Of a stretch of 64,000 nucleotides of DNA, positions 53,532 through 64,000 are shown piece after piece. The stretch's first letter is position 1. Every line of letters begins with the position of its first letter. The position numbers and the translations under genes are program-made. The notes beneath the pieces are model-generated. The model made no database searches. It worked only from the letters and a program-made list of their open reading frames with translations, and was not told where the DNA came from. The stretch lies in the NCBI GenBank assembly GCA_963556145.1, contig OY744466.1:5441820-5505819 (forward strand), read 5' to 3'. This DNA is from Hygrocybe punicea (lineage: Eukaryota > Basidiomycota > Agaricomycetes > Agaricales > Hygrophoraceae).

Positions 53532-55580
53532 GGTGAAAAAACGTTGGTGGGCGGTGGATTGACCACGCAGATTAAATAGAGAGACGCCATACGGACCAGG
53601 TGCCAGTGGTGGGAGCGGTCGAAGCTGTGCAACTGACCAGTATCTTGATGACGGCCAGTTAGCCCGATGTGTAAGGACCCTTCAAGTTGATTGAAGGACT
53701 GCACAGACCGCGCCCACGCTAGTATCCCTGTTGTCGGTCATGTTGGATCTGCACAGGTCCGACCCAAACAGCGCAGCTGGTCAAACGTTCAAAAAAATGA
53801 AGGTTGTTGCCCCACTGGTATATTATCATTCTAACATCCTTGACTGGTTCGTTACTTACCCCAGTTGTATTACTTCCAAGAGGCTGATGCTCGACATAAC
53901 ACGAGTGGACGTGCTTAAAGCTATATATCTTTAAGGATATGCACCTCGTCGGGTTAACTACCGAACGACTTCGCGTTCTGGCTACTGGATTTCCGCAGGC
54001 CTTTGGGAGGCGAATTGCGTTCGCATGTGGGTCCCAACAATCTATTGGTTTCCAATTGGCACAGGAATTTCAATCCTCATGGCTTTCATTCGGTTTATCT
54101 GGGTTGCTTTACCACCATGCGGTATGATCAACTCCACAGCCGATCTTCGTCTCGGAGAACGTTGTAGGTCCGCCTTATACTGAGAACAGTGCCACCAAGG
54201 ACATTTGTTTTTTCAAGTTCTTTCATCTAGCTTATTTCCGACGATGCTCGTGGATCCCTGTCCCGCCGCAAGCTCGAATTAATTTGCCATCATTGGCTAC
54301 GATCCGACGGTTCCGGCCGTCATTGTCGCTGGCTTCATGTGAACATGGCATCTCGTCCGCATCCACACTAGGATGGAATTACTTGACATCTGCTTCAGAA
54401 AAAAATCTTAACGCGGTCTTGGGGTTCGTCCTGTCGCCTTCGTTGGTATCGTCGTGACGATGCTACTCCCCACCCCAGGAAATAACTATTTGTGCCGTCT
54501 CGCTGATCCGCCGATCCTATTACCACGTCCGTCAAGTCCTCGACATCTCGGCTCTCTGTCGACAGCTGCGGAATCGACCCTTCTGCCTTGGACATCAGTC
54601 CCCGTTTCCAAGGAGGAATCTAAACAAGCCAGCTGTACAGCTTCCTGCGAAGTTGATCGCTCCAACATCACATCATGGAATCGTGTCGTTGTTGTCATGT
54701 GAGCGGGGGGATTGGATTTGCTGATTGGACTCGGGGTGCTTTTACCGCACTTGCAGAACCTCATTCTACTGTTCAAAATGTTCAAAATTACTCAATATAT
54801 TCGAGGCGGCCACTAATATCCATTCTCGACTTGTACTTTATATTTTATCGGTTGCTCTTCTCTCAAGTTAGACTTGTATCGAGAGAAAATTCGTGATTCT
54901 GAATTGTCAACTTGACTCCTCATAAAAGGTGGTCGGAGCGAATTTAAAAATAGTGTCCACCTGACAGGCAGAACAGCCTCATCCGAGCTGGTTAGAGCAG
55001 CTATTGCTATAGGGTGGCAAATGTCAATAATCTGGCTTGGCGGTGTTTTCACAGGGAACCGACCACTGGCAGCGTTGTTCGGTCGCACGACAGTACTAGT
55101 ACGTTCCTTCAACCGTCTTCAAGTTCAACGACCCTATGCTTACGCTCCTGGCAAGCAAATCCTGGCTGACACAACGTCGTATGGATCTATGGACTCGGAA
55201 TCGTGGTTTCGAGTTTAAGCCGTAAACTTCGGCTTTCCTCACCCGCCGTGTACGGCCACTGGCACTCGCAACTGTCCCTCTGAAAATCCATTTTGTCACT
55301 CTTCACTGCTTTGATTCACCCAATTTGGCCCTGACAGGCCTGACATCGCATTAAGATCTACGTCACTTTGCAAACATGGAGAGTACACACTAGTACTGGC
55401 AACGGCGCAACGCACCCGTTATTGTCGCCCTTCACTGTCCGCATCAATCAGCACAGGCCAATGTCAAATAATCCAGCACCGGAAGAACAAAACTGCTAGT
55501 ACTCCCAAGGAACAAGCCTTACAGTAAGCACTGCTACGTGCACGGTCCACGTTGACCGTACTTGGTCCCTGATACAACTC
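53532..55580. other. Intergenic region, about 2 kb, no gene recognised
   Basis: Only short ORFs without motifs on both strands. It probably holds the promoters of the divergent flanking genes (conserved membrane-anchored protein on minus, MFS transporter on plus). Confidence 0.5.
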
Positions 55581-57624
55581 ATGGCTCAGCATATAAATAA
55601 TAGACTGGCTTATGGCCTTTCACCCGTCAGAACCATCGTCATGTGTAACAAGAAAGCTCCCCAGTACAACCGCCCCAAAGTCCAGCAATTATGCGTTGAA
55701 AGACCCTCTTCCCTCTTTCCTGACACGGCGTCCTCCACTGTCATTCCGTCCGATTCACATTCAAGCATCAACACCAAAGTCGACTTCTATACCAAAGAAG
55801 GCGCCTTCGATGCCAAAGGCGGTCTCGATGCCAAAGGCGGCCTAGACACCCAAGTCCTGCCTCGAGCCGATGGCGGAATTGAGGCGTGGGGTGTTGTGGT
55901 TGGTGCTTTTTTTGCCCTCTTCGTTCAGTTTGGCCTGGGTAAATCTCGTCATATACGACTTGTCTTTCGGTCCCTCATTCCAATTTCGTTTCAGGCAACA
56001 GTTATGGCACCTTTCAACAATATGTATGGTCTTTTCTCTTGTTCGGTGTGATAACTCTGACGTCCATTGATTCCTAAAGTATTCGATGCACCAGCTGGCT
56101 GGCTATACAAAAGAGTCCATAAGTTGGATTGGATCCATTCAACTATTCCTCATCGTATGTAACTTCCCAGCACCATGTCCACTTAGAGAGTCTCATTCAT
56201 TTCCTGCGTGATCTAGTTCTTTCTGGGTACATTCTGCGGGAGAACGTTTGATGCTTATGGACCTCGCTGGCTCCTCATAACAGGATCATTCCTCCTGGTT
56301 TTGAGCTTGTTTCTCGTGTCCGTATTTACGAAATATCACCAGTTGGTACGTGCTTCCTCCCCCTTCTTTCTCGCGTCCACAAAATAACATCAGCATAGAT
56401 GATCTGCCATGGAATCCTTCTCGGAGTCGGCAGCGCCCTGATCTACAACCCTTGTGTCGCAGTGATCGGCCAGTGGTTTATCAAACGGAGAGCAGCCGCA
56501 GCAGGGATTGTCGTCGCAGGCGCTGGCCTTGGTGGTATGTCCGTATCTACTTCGTACATGCTGAGCCCCTTGTAAATGCCACTTTTTCTCAGGTGTCGTG
56601 TTTCCCATCATGTTTGCTAACCTTTTCAATCGCATTGGCTTTGGCTGGACCGTCCGTACCGTCGCATTTATTTCGATCGCCCTCCTCGCCATCTCCATCG
56701 CTACCATCAAGGCTCGTCTTCCTCCACGCCAACCCCCTGCGTGGACTGCGCCCCTCGTCGCGCTCACAACTGACAGACCCTATGCATGGCTTGTCGCCGC
56801 GAGCTTCTTTGGGTTCTGGGGGTGAGCCGCCTTTTCACTTAATATATCTCACGCATGAAATTCAACGTTGGCCGTCCCACCCCCAAAGGCTTTGGATCCC
56901 GTTCTTCTTCATCGGCGATTTTGCAACGTACCGAGGCATGTCGACCGAGTTGGCCTTCTACATGCTTCCCATCATGAACGCCGGCAGCATACTCGGTCGG
57001 ATGGTAGGCTTCATCGCAGACAAATGGGGAAGGTGTGTTCCTCACACACACACACGCATATGTTTGCAGACTGATTTTATATCGCAAAAACAGGTTCAAC
57101 GTCCTAACCGTGAGCGGCCTCTTCACTGCGATCGTTGCGCTGGGTGCATGGACAGTTGCATCGAGCCAAGCGTCTATCTTGGTCTTTGCCGTGCTATACG
57201 GCATCGGATCTGGTTCGTCGTCCATCCGTTAACCGATCACATGGTGAACACACTGAACTTACGAAAACAACTGACTTTGTGCAGGCGCTTTTCTTTCGCT
57301 ATTTCCGCCTTGCTCGGCTCAGATATCACCCCCAGAGCTCATCGGCTCACGGTTGGGCTTCCTCTGGTTCATCATGTCCTTTGGCACGCTCACGGGCGCG
57401 CCAATCGCTGGTGGTGGGTCTCTCTTACGCGTATATGTATGGCGTCGTGACACTTCTTTGGGCTGATTTTTATATTTTTTCTCGCAGCGCTCCTCCGGAG
57501 AGGGATCGCTGAGAACGAATTCTTTTCTGCAGCCCTGTTCACTGGTGCCACGATCCTGGCTGGTGGTGTTTGCGTAATGTTTGCTCGGTTATCGATATCG
57601 TCTGAGACCCGCAAGGCAGTATGA
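55581..57624 (+). CDS. MFS transporter, monocarboxylate-porter type
   Basis: Spliced plus-strand gene. A cytosolic N-terminus with a short repeat (FDAKGGLDAKGGLDTQ) leads into EAWGVVVGAFFALFVQFGLG (TM1). Then come NSYGTFQQYY, HQLAGYTKESISWIGSIQLF, TFCGRTFDAYGPRWLLITGS, ICHGILLGVGSALIYNPCVA, VIGQWFIKRRAAAAGIVVAG, FPIMFANLFNRIGFGWTVRT and PYAWLVAASFFGFWG. After these follow LWIPFFFIGDFATYRGMSTE, PIMNAGSILGRMVGFIADKW, FNVLTVSGLFTAIVALGAWT, VFAVLYGIGSG, LGFLWFIMSFGTLTGAPIAG, and ATILAGGVCVMFARLSISSE to a stop at 57624. The Gly/Ala-rich TM4-TM5 region and the WF-KRR-A-AG motif fit fungal MCH-like monocarboxylate porters at the plasma membrane, with substrate unknown. Introns are 50-70 bp. Start 55581 or 55641 cannot be separated. 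Confidence 0.82.
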
Positions 57625-57657
57625 TGATATCAGAACTTCGTTTTGGCTTTGGCCGCC

Positions 57658-57679
57658 TTTTTTTTTTTTTTTTTTTTTT
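57658..57679 (+). repeat. Poly(T) run, about 22 bases
   Basis: Long T homopolymer about 35 bp after the transporter stop codon. It could act in transcript 3' ends or be a retroposon tail on the other strand. No supporting duplication found. Confidence 0.5.
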
Positions 57680-59044
57680 CGTCTGGAGGCTCCAGACACG
57701 TTGTGGACTCTTTTGTACACGTAGCATCCAAAAAACAGTGACGGTGTCTAGTGCGGGACAAAACGTGAGGACTTTGTAAAATTATGACATAAAACTTACT
57801 ACTGGTCGTCATACCTGTGAAGTTGAACAGCCGACTGTTCAGAGCGCCCGTGTTGATAGTAAGCGGATCCCGAGTTCACGTACAATGACTCCGCGTTTCT
57901 ATCAAAGATCGACAGAGCGTGGACACTACATACAAAAGACAAAACAAATTCCCCTTGTAGAAATGATAATTTTTGGAAACCAAGTCAGCAGAATGCCATG
58001 ACTTGCCAGTAACTCGCGTATGACCTCTCAAGATCTGCTTCCCTCCGAACAACACCCCACATCCCAAGATCTGTCAGGTCCTTCATGCACTGTAGGGTTC
58101 GGACATCCCTCGCAACCAGGAATGCACCACGGTGCAACAACCAATCTACAGAGTCGCGACTCACATGCACGATCGTAGTCCCTCCAGGTGCTTTACCCTC
58201 CCACCCTCTCAGTTTCGGCATAGTCCACCTGGTAAAGAAGGCGTGTACTGCCTTGTTTGGTGGCGGCCATAACTGACCCACCAGGTCATGACCACAAGTT
58301 CTTCCCACCGCCGCTGCGAAGGCCTCCTTCTCTTCTCTACTGATAGATCCAGTCTGCTCCACCTTGTTGCGAAGAAATTCGTACAGGACTCGACGTGGCC
58401 AGCCTGCATCTTCTAGTCGGAAGAACAGGCCAGCGGCCTGGCTGAACGTGAAGCTGGTACTTCTTGAGCACGGATTATAACTCGAGTCGTTTGGCCAGAA
58501 CTCGACAGATCTTGGGAGGCTACTTCGTGTGTGAGCGATACGCGCGTTTATGTTGGCAGCTTTTGCCATGAGTGTTGGGTAGAGAGCGTGAAAATGGGCG
58601 AGGTAGAGCTGGACGATATCCTTGTCCTTGTTCAGCATGGCCCAGTTGGATGGGTAGTAGAAGAGGGTATAGGGGATGGTGAGCGCTACGACTGCATAGG
58701 CGACGACAACTTCAACTACATATTCAACGATGTAGAAGAGGATGAGAAAGGGAATTGAGAGCACGGGCCAGCGCAAGATTATCAGCATACTATGGGTGTC
58801 CTCACTAGTACTGCCAATCCTCTGCAAGTTCTTTTATCATAAGTACATTGCGCCATCGCCCGCCTGTTGCGCTGGCAACGCCGTGCAAGGCATTCCGGTT
58901 GGAAAACCCATGATCTGTAAGAATATCAGCCGGTACCAGGGTATACCTTACAAGCCAAGTGTATAGTATACTCGTCAACTGGTCTTGTCTAGCATCTTTG
59001 GGATATAGGGAAGCGAGCAAAGGGACGAGCTGCTCAAAAACATT

Positions 59045-59475
59045 CACCTCAGGAGTTCCAACATTTAGTTGGGGTCTAAAGTGGTTTCTAAAGTGAGCGG
59101 AAAAATATAATTTTTAGATTTACATTTAGGCCTAGCCTAAATATTGAATTTAAGTCACAAATAAATGTACATCTAAAGTATTTATTTAGTTTCATCTTTA
59201 GACTAGTTTTACAATTAAAATGATGACCTGTTCTAAATTGTGGAAGGAAAACAGAATTTCGCTACAAGTTTACTCAAATTTGCTAGTCTAAATTTAGGTA
59301 TCATCCAAAGGCAGGCCAAAATTTAAACTTTCAGTGTGACTAAAATAATGGATTTAATAGTTATCAAAAAAAAAAATTTCGGCGGTTATCAACGTTCCAA
59401 ATTTCAATCAGAACTAAAGCTATTGCCCGCGCAATCGCCCACCCATCGTCCACCCATCGCCCACCCATCGCCCAC
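59045..59475 (+). repeat. Left terminal inverted repeat of the CACTA-like element
   Basis: AT-rich, matches 60775-61207 in reverse complement with scattered differences and small indels. The inner edge is the GCCCACCCATCGCCC block. Confidence 0.75.
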
Positions 59476-60770
59476 CCATCGCCCAGCCATCGCCCACCCG
59501 TCGCCCACCTCCCAATCATGACCTGAACCCAGCTCCGACGTCGACAAAACCAATCAATTTTTTTTTCGACCTCACACCCACTGTGACGCCATCTCGCCAT
59601 CTCTCCCGCTCCCGCTCATCCCATCCCCGGCATCTCCCCTGCCCAAGTATGACGATCTCCCACACCCCACGCCATCTCCCTCGCCCTCGCCGCCATTTCC
59701 CACCCTCGATTTCCTGCCAAGCCGTCGCCCACACCTCTGCCCTCCCCATCATCTTCCTCGTCCACACCCACGCTGGAGAGGTACCGAGGTACCTCTCCGG
59801 GGGCTCACGCAGGACTCGAGGTGGAAGTTGACTGGATAGGATAGGAATGGGTCTCTCTACTACATCAGGAAGGCTACTAACTAGGTCAACCGTGGGAACC
59901 CAGTCACGTGACTGCCAGGTCCCACTACTCCAACGCCATCTCCCATCTCCCTCGTCGTCGTCGCCATCTCTCCTCACACTCGCCATCTCCCACACCCTTG
60001 TCGCCCACGCCGCACCCTCATCGCACACGCGACGCTCTCATCGCCACACTCTCATCGCCCACGCTCTCATCGCCACACTCTCGTCGCCCACGCTCTCGTC
60101 GCCCACATCTAACCCATCCAAAATTGGATCCCCCATGGCCATGCCGCCCGCGCCGTCTCCCTCGTCCACACCCACGCCTGGCACGCCATCTCCCCACCAT
60201 CCCATCCCATCACCACGCAATCTCCCACACCCTCTCGTCGTCCTCCCATCGTGCCCCCGCCATCTCCCTCACCCATGTCCACGCCATCTCCCTCACCCTC
60301 ATCGCCAACGCCATCTCCCGCCAAGCCACCTCCGCCATCACCTCCCTCGCCCACACCCCACGCCATCTCCCACACCCTTGTCATCCACACCCTCGTCGCC
60401 CACGCCACACCCTTGTTGCCCACGCCCACGCCATCTCCTCACCCTCCCACTCCCTCGTCCCCCACGCCATCTCCTCCCATCCCATCGTGCCATGCCCACG
60501 CCATCTCCCACACCTCATCACCTACACCCTCGTCGCCCTCCCATCCTATCGTGCCCCCGCCATCTCCCACACCCTCATCACCCACGCTCATCACCCTCCC
60601 ATCCTATCGTGCCCCCGCCATCTCCCCGCTCTCATTCTGTCGTGCCCCCGTACACCCTTGTCACCCCCGCCATCTCCCCCACCTGCCTCTCCCCTACCTC
60701 TGTCATCACCTCACGAACCCCACCACCATGTCAATTGACGTTGGAGCTGGGCTCGTGAGGTAAGATTGGG
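59440..60770 (+). repeat. C-rich low-complexity interior
   Basis: Arrays of CCCACCCATCGCC (59440-59515) and of CACGCCATCTCCCACACCCT / CTCATCGCC variants (59585-60740). Long plus-strand frames (59847-60758 and overlaps) read PRHLPHP and SPTPSSP repeats and are open in all three frames, the mark of composition rather than a gene. Confidence 0.75.
59774..59932 (+). mobile_element. Solo LTR, family C
   Basis: 159 bp from TGGAGAGGTACCGAGGTACC to CCCACTACTCCA, with a perfect 4-bp duplication ACGC (59770-59773 and 59933-59936). It is the remnant of a family-C element (see 21597-26543) after LTR-LTR recombination, sitting in the CACTA-like element. Confidence 0.9.
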
Positions 60771-60774
60771 AGAT

Positions 60775-61207
60775 GGGTGGGCAATGGGTGGGCGACGGGC
60801 GGGCGACGAGCGGGCAATGGCACGGGCAATAGCTTTAGATCTAACAGCAACTTTGAATTTAAATAGCTGCCGAAAATCTTACATTTTGATAATTATTAAA
60901 TTTATTATTTTAACGCTACCGAAAGTTTTAATTTTGGCCTGCCTTTAGGTGATGCCTAAATTTGGACTAGAAATTTGAGTAAACTTGGAACTAAATTATA
61001 CTTTCCCCTTACAATATAGATCTGATAATTATTTTGATTGCAAGAATAACCTAAAGATGAAAATAAATAAATAATTTAGATATACATTTATTTGTGACTT
61101 AAATTCAATATTTAGGCTAGGCCTAAATGTAAATCTAAAGATTATATTTTGGTGCTAACTTTAAAAATCACTTTAGATCCCGACTAAATGTGGAAAGTCC
61201 TGATGTG
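60775..61207 (-). repeat. Right terminal inverted repeat of the CACTA-like element
   Basis: Reverse-complement partner of 59045-59475, ending ...TCCTGATGTG followed by ATT. Confidence 0.75.
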
Positions 61208-61301
61208 ATTCTTAATAATGCTGCCACCGGCAATGTCCGAAATGATGCGGGTTTGGCCACAACGGCCAGTTTTCTCACGGGTTGGATCCACATCAAATGT
61301 A

Positions 61302-61852
61302 CAGATTTTTAACAGATTTTAGTACACATTTTGAATCTGGAGATAGGTCTGAACCTCCAGGCAGATGTTTTGGCAGACTTTGAATTTGAGTCTAAATCAG
61401 TACAATATGCCAGATTGTGTTATCAGTTGTCAAATCTGATCAGTGATCAGTAATAAAATTTAGCATCTGAATAAACAATCTGTCTTATTGTACAGATTCA
61501 TTGTCAGTTTCTAAAGGTAGCAAAACATCTGAACTGTGAAACAGATTTTCCAACAAATTCTGAATCTGTACAAGGAGCTGTGTTTCTAACATCTGTGCTC
61601 ATGTACCAATTTACAATCTGTTGCATGGTTCAGCTGTTTTGCCAGATTTAGAAACTGATATGAATCTTTACAGTAAGACAGATTATTTGTACAGATTCTA
61701 ATTTTATTACTGGTCAGATTATAAATCTGATCACACAATCTGGTATATTATACAGATTTTGACTCAAATTCAAAATCTAGTAAAATATCTGTCTTAGAGT
61801 TCAGATCTATCTGTAGATTCAAAATGTGTTACTAAAATTGGCTACACATCTG
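61302..61852. mobile_element. TA-flanked MITE (551 bp), possibly Tc1/mariner-derived
   Basis: Inverted repeat arms of about 240 bp. Left: CAGATTTTT...TTTTAGTACACATTTTGAAT. From the right inward: CAGATGTGTAGCC...TTTTAGTAACACATTTTGAA. TA lies on both sides (61300-61301 and 61853-61854). The arms share ACCAGATTGTGT-like and CAGTAATAAAATT blocks and are about 80% alike, so it is an older copy. Non-coding. The host frame continues across the joined TA. Confidence 0.65.
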
Positions 61853-62124
61853 TATAGGTTGGCAGATGTTGGGGTATCTGCAGTGAGATCTCACTTCAAG
61901 ACATGCAGATTGATATTCATGAAGGTGGTATCTGAGTGTTGGCTGTCTTTACACAACACATAGATTCAAACAACCTGTTAATAGGATCTCTGAGGCATTT
62001 GGTGTTGGTGCAACAAAACCAACTTGCATGGATCTGCGATGCTACAGTTATTATTCCAATCTAACTATCTTTGTTGGCCTAGACAGGACATGTTCGTATT
62101 TGAGGATGCTTATACTCACCTGCT

Positions 62125-62585
62125 TTAGCGCACCCGCTGTTCATCCACATCCAAATGCACAAAAATGGCAAACATCGCTTTCCACTTGTAGAAGGATTCT
62201 TCACTGACTTCCATCATCAACCCTTCATTCACAATGAGAAGGTGGAAGATGCAAATGTCCAAATAGTGTAAGGCAAATGCCGCAGCTTTGGCAAGCCGGT
62301 GCTGGACAGGAGGGAGATCATGATGGCGAACTTTGATCATGGAGAGATGTTGAGTTAGACATCCAATGATGTGAGGGATGCAGCAAATGCAACTTGAGAA
62401 GTGCCAACCTGAGAAGCGACAACCTGAGAAGCTATGACCTGAGAAGCGTCAACCTGAGAAGCGACAACCTGAGAAGGCTGCACAAGAGGTGCGGCAACCT
62501 GAGATGGGGCATCTTGGGCAAGTGCAACCAATTCCAGAGATGCAGTGAAGGTTAGAATCGGTTTCTTGTAAAAGTTCGTCAGCAC
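62125..62585 (-). other. Two unrecognised minus-strand ORFs
   Basis: 62340-62125 encodes IKVRHHDLPPVQHRLAKAAA...SFYKWKAMFAIFVHLDVDEQ, which looks protein-like (no low complexity). 62585-62355 contains the pentapeptide array. They may be two exons of one gene or transposon cargo. No family recognised and no clear splice pairing. Confidence 0.3.
62392..62505 (+). repeat. 15-bp minisatellite
   Basis: Copies of CAACCTGAGAAGCG(A) recur about six to seven times. On the minus strand they encode SQVVA / SQVDA / SQVIA pentapeptides. Confidence 0.85.
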
Positions 62586-62855
62586 ATTTTTGGAAAGTTT
62601 GGGAAACCAATTACCATAACTGTTTCAATGCTGAGTGCCTCTTTGGCATGTGTCTCATTGGCATGTGTCATGGTCATATGAGTGATCAGGTCAGGCATAG
62701 TTTCAAATGAAGCTGAGCAAAATTGACAGTGCATGTGGATTTGTGAAGGGGTTGACCTATGGCCAATTCATGAAGGGGGGGCCACTTTAATATCTCTAGA
62801 ATTCCAGGACCCCAAGATATGAAATACAAAAGACACCTACAGCAGGAAGTAAGCG

Positions 62856-63665
62856 TGAAAAGCAGAAAACAAAAGAAGCACATACAGTCATCATGTGGAA
62901 AAAGACGCACAGATGGACATACAGCATCAGGCCTCAATGCAGGCAATACAAAAAATGTCATATGATAAGCAAGGACAAACATGTGGCATCAGGCCTATCC
63001 TCAATGTGGGCAATAAAAAAAAAAGTCATATGATAAGCATGGACGGACATATGGCATTCAGGTCATACCTGAATGCTGCATGTCCATCCGAACACAAAGC
63101 AATTTGGACATTCAGGTCAACACATCTGAATAGGCCTAAATGCCGCATGTCAGTCCAGTCTTGGCACTGTCTGAAGCCAATAAGTAGTGAAGTACATCAC
63201 CATGGAGAAAGAAACCCACCCAAGCAAGGTATTTGCCTGCTGGGTCTCCACCCAGAACCAGGCTGCCAAACCCACCAACAATCGATGCAGCTCTGCTCAG
63301 TGATGTCCCAAAAACCTGAGCCAGCCATTAGCTTGGCTAAACTTCAGCTTGGCTCCATGGCTAATGGCTTTGGAGCCAAGCCATGGCAACACTAATACCT
63401 GAATGTCCAAATTGCTTTGTATTGAGATGGACATGTGGCATTCAGATATGACCTGAATGCCGTATTTCCATCTGTGCTTATCATATGAAATTTTTTTAAT
63501 TGCCCACATTGAGGATAGGCCTGATGCCACATGTTTATCCTTGCTTATCATATGACATTTTTTGTATTGCCTGCATTGAGGATAGGCCTGATGCTGTATG
63601 TCCATCCATGCTTCTTTTTCCACATGATGACTGTATGTGCATCTTTTGTTTTCTGCTTTTCACAC
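62856..63665. repeat. Foldback repeat with internally repeated arms
   Basis: The left arm (62856-63116) starts GTGAAAAGCAGAAAACAAAA. The right arm (63399-63665) is its reverse complement, ending CTGCTTTTCAC. Each arm contains two to three copies of a unit with CATATGATAAGCA and GGCATCAGGCCTATCCTCAA. The 280-bp centre holds GGCTTGGCTCCATGGC-type short palindromes and a TAGTGTTGCC-type hAT end in reverse (GGCAACACTA, 63385-63394), perhaps part of a second element. Target duplication not found. Confidence 0.7.
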
Positions 63666-63673
63666 TGCGGCAG

Positions 63674-64000
63674 ATGCCGCGGGCATCCGGGAGTTCCCGA
63701 GATCTCCTATCTCAGTAGATCACCACGTGACTCAGTTGTTGTTGTTGTTCTTCCATGATTCCACCTGCATGTGCCTTTAGAGGTCTGGAGATCCTCTCTC
63801 CAACATGGTGATCAGAGTGGTATTCAACCCACAACGACTCTCAAGATTCTGAAACCAACCAGCAACACCCTTCATTGGGTTGAAACTATCAGAAGTGCAG
63901 AAGCCAAACGTAAAGCTCAACAGGATTGAGAACGAGACCTCCAGAACCATAGACGGAACATAACAAGGATTCCAGAAATGACAAATCCCTCATTTGCGAC
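63674..64000 (+). mobile_element. Possible LTR and start of an LTR element, cut by the window edge
   Basis: TGCCGCGGGCATCCGGGAG (about 63673) to CTCTCTCCAACA (about 63805) could be a short LTR (TG...CA). The next bases TGGTGATCAGAGTGGTATTC start like a tRNA primer site and resemble the site of the family-C element (TGGTGATGAGAGTG). The remaining bases could lead into gag. With no second LTR in view this is tentative. Confidence 0.35.

Larger units (their letters stand above)
59045..61207. mobile_element. Non-autonomous CACTA-like element (2163 bp)
   Basis: Inverted ends CACCTCAGGAGTTCCAAC (left) and, from the right inward, CACATCAGGACTTTCCAC are flanked by ATT on both sides (59042-59044 and 61208-61210). 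CAC...GTG ends with a 3-bp duplication fit the CACTA superfamily, to which Plavaka is related. The inverted repeats continue for roughly 430 bp (shared TTTAGATTTACATTTAGGCC, then TAGCCTAAATATTGAATTT). The interior is a C-rich low-complexity block plus a solo LTR. No transposase. The host reading frame is restored by its removal. Confidence 0.82.
57985..61890 (-). pseudogene. Membrane-associated conserved gene split by two transposons
   Basis: The 3' part (58827-57985) encodes a hydrophobic region (PVLSIPFLILFYIVEYVVEV, then VVALTIPYTLFYYP) and a soluble domain ending LERSYASYWQVMAFC. Upstream, NVFEQLVPLLASLYPKDARQ ...GRWRNVLMIKELAEDWQY is in another frame, needing a one-base shift near 58800. 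Going further upstream, removal of a 2163-bp element (59045-61207) with one ATT joins GRCGQTRIISDIAGGSIIK to NVFEQL in frame. Removal of a TA-flanked MITE (61302-61852) then extends it to IPQHLPTYTFDVDPTREK, preceded by an acceptor-like CACTGCAG near 61885. I do not recognise the family. The insertions and the shift make it a pseudogene unless the elements are spliced out. Confidence 0.6.

Noticed and set aside
53731..54127. Small plus-strand ORFs in the 2-kb intergenic region
   Set aside because: No motif, no splice pattern and no codon bias; likely chance.
57985..59047. Gene starting at the GTG near 59047
   Set aside because: The codon lies at the transposon edge; the exon continues on the far side of the insertion, so this is not a real start.
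59847..60758. 300-aa plus-strand ORF rich in Pro/Ser/His (PRHLPHP repeats)
   Set aside because: All three frames are open over the same C-rich low-complexity block and the peptide is pure repeat, so composition explains it.

Overview
The window is a transposon-rich stretch of a filamentous fungal genome, most probably a mushroom-forming basidiomycete (Agaricomycete). The basis is the many short spliceosomal introns (about 45-60 bp, GT-AG), the Plavaka-type, Helitron and hAT transposases, and several protein families I know mainly from Agaricomycetes. I recognised no bacterial features, rRNA or tRNA genes.

Layout, left to right. 0.1-5.5 kb: a coiled-coil remnant, an intact three-exon conserved fungal gene (765-2108) and a DUF6532-like gene broken by one stop (3301-5539, minus). 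6.17-8.76 kb: a compact LTR element with 184-bp LTRs and a Pro/Ser-rich ORF but no polymerase. 9.08-12.37 kb: an intact seven-exon Plavaka transposase. 12.7-14.4 kb: a broken Pho85-type cyclin copy between direct repeats. 17.3-19.0 kb: a DUF6698-like gene, head-to-head with a second Plavaka gene.

19.07-46.85 kb is one decayed Plavaka gene exploded by insertions. It is cut first by a 15.15-kb LTR-bounded element (20450-35602, minus orientation, no polymerase). That element contains a second LTR element (21597-26543), whose left LTR contains an intact hAT transposon (21723-24852), and also a 4.2-kb foldback structure built from three satellites (30365-34553). The gene is cut again by a 7.95-kb Helitron (38515-46463), itself carrying a 1.3-kb insertion, and finally by a 201-bp hAT MITE (46581-46781). 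Target-site duplications or the A/T insertion rule, plus reading-frame continuity across each junction, support this order.

46.85-64 kb: a P-loop NTPase-like gene (minus), a conserved membrane-anchored protein (minus), an MFS transporter (plus), and a minus-strand gene whose exon is split by a CACTA-like element (itself carrying a solo LTR) and a TA-flanked MITE. After these come another foldback repeat and the probable start of an LTR retrotransposon running off the right edge.

A recurring theme is decay by CGA-to-TGA (CpG to TpG) nonsense changes in older transposon-linked genes, while the first Plavaka copy and the hAT copy remain fully open. The window therefore looks like a time-layered transposon nest beside a gene-bearing flank (47.6-58 kb).
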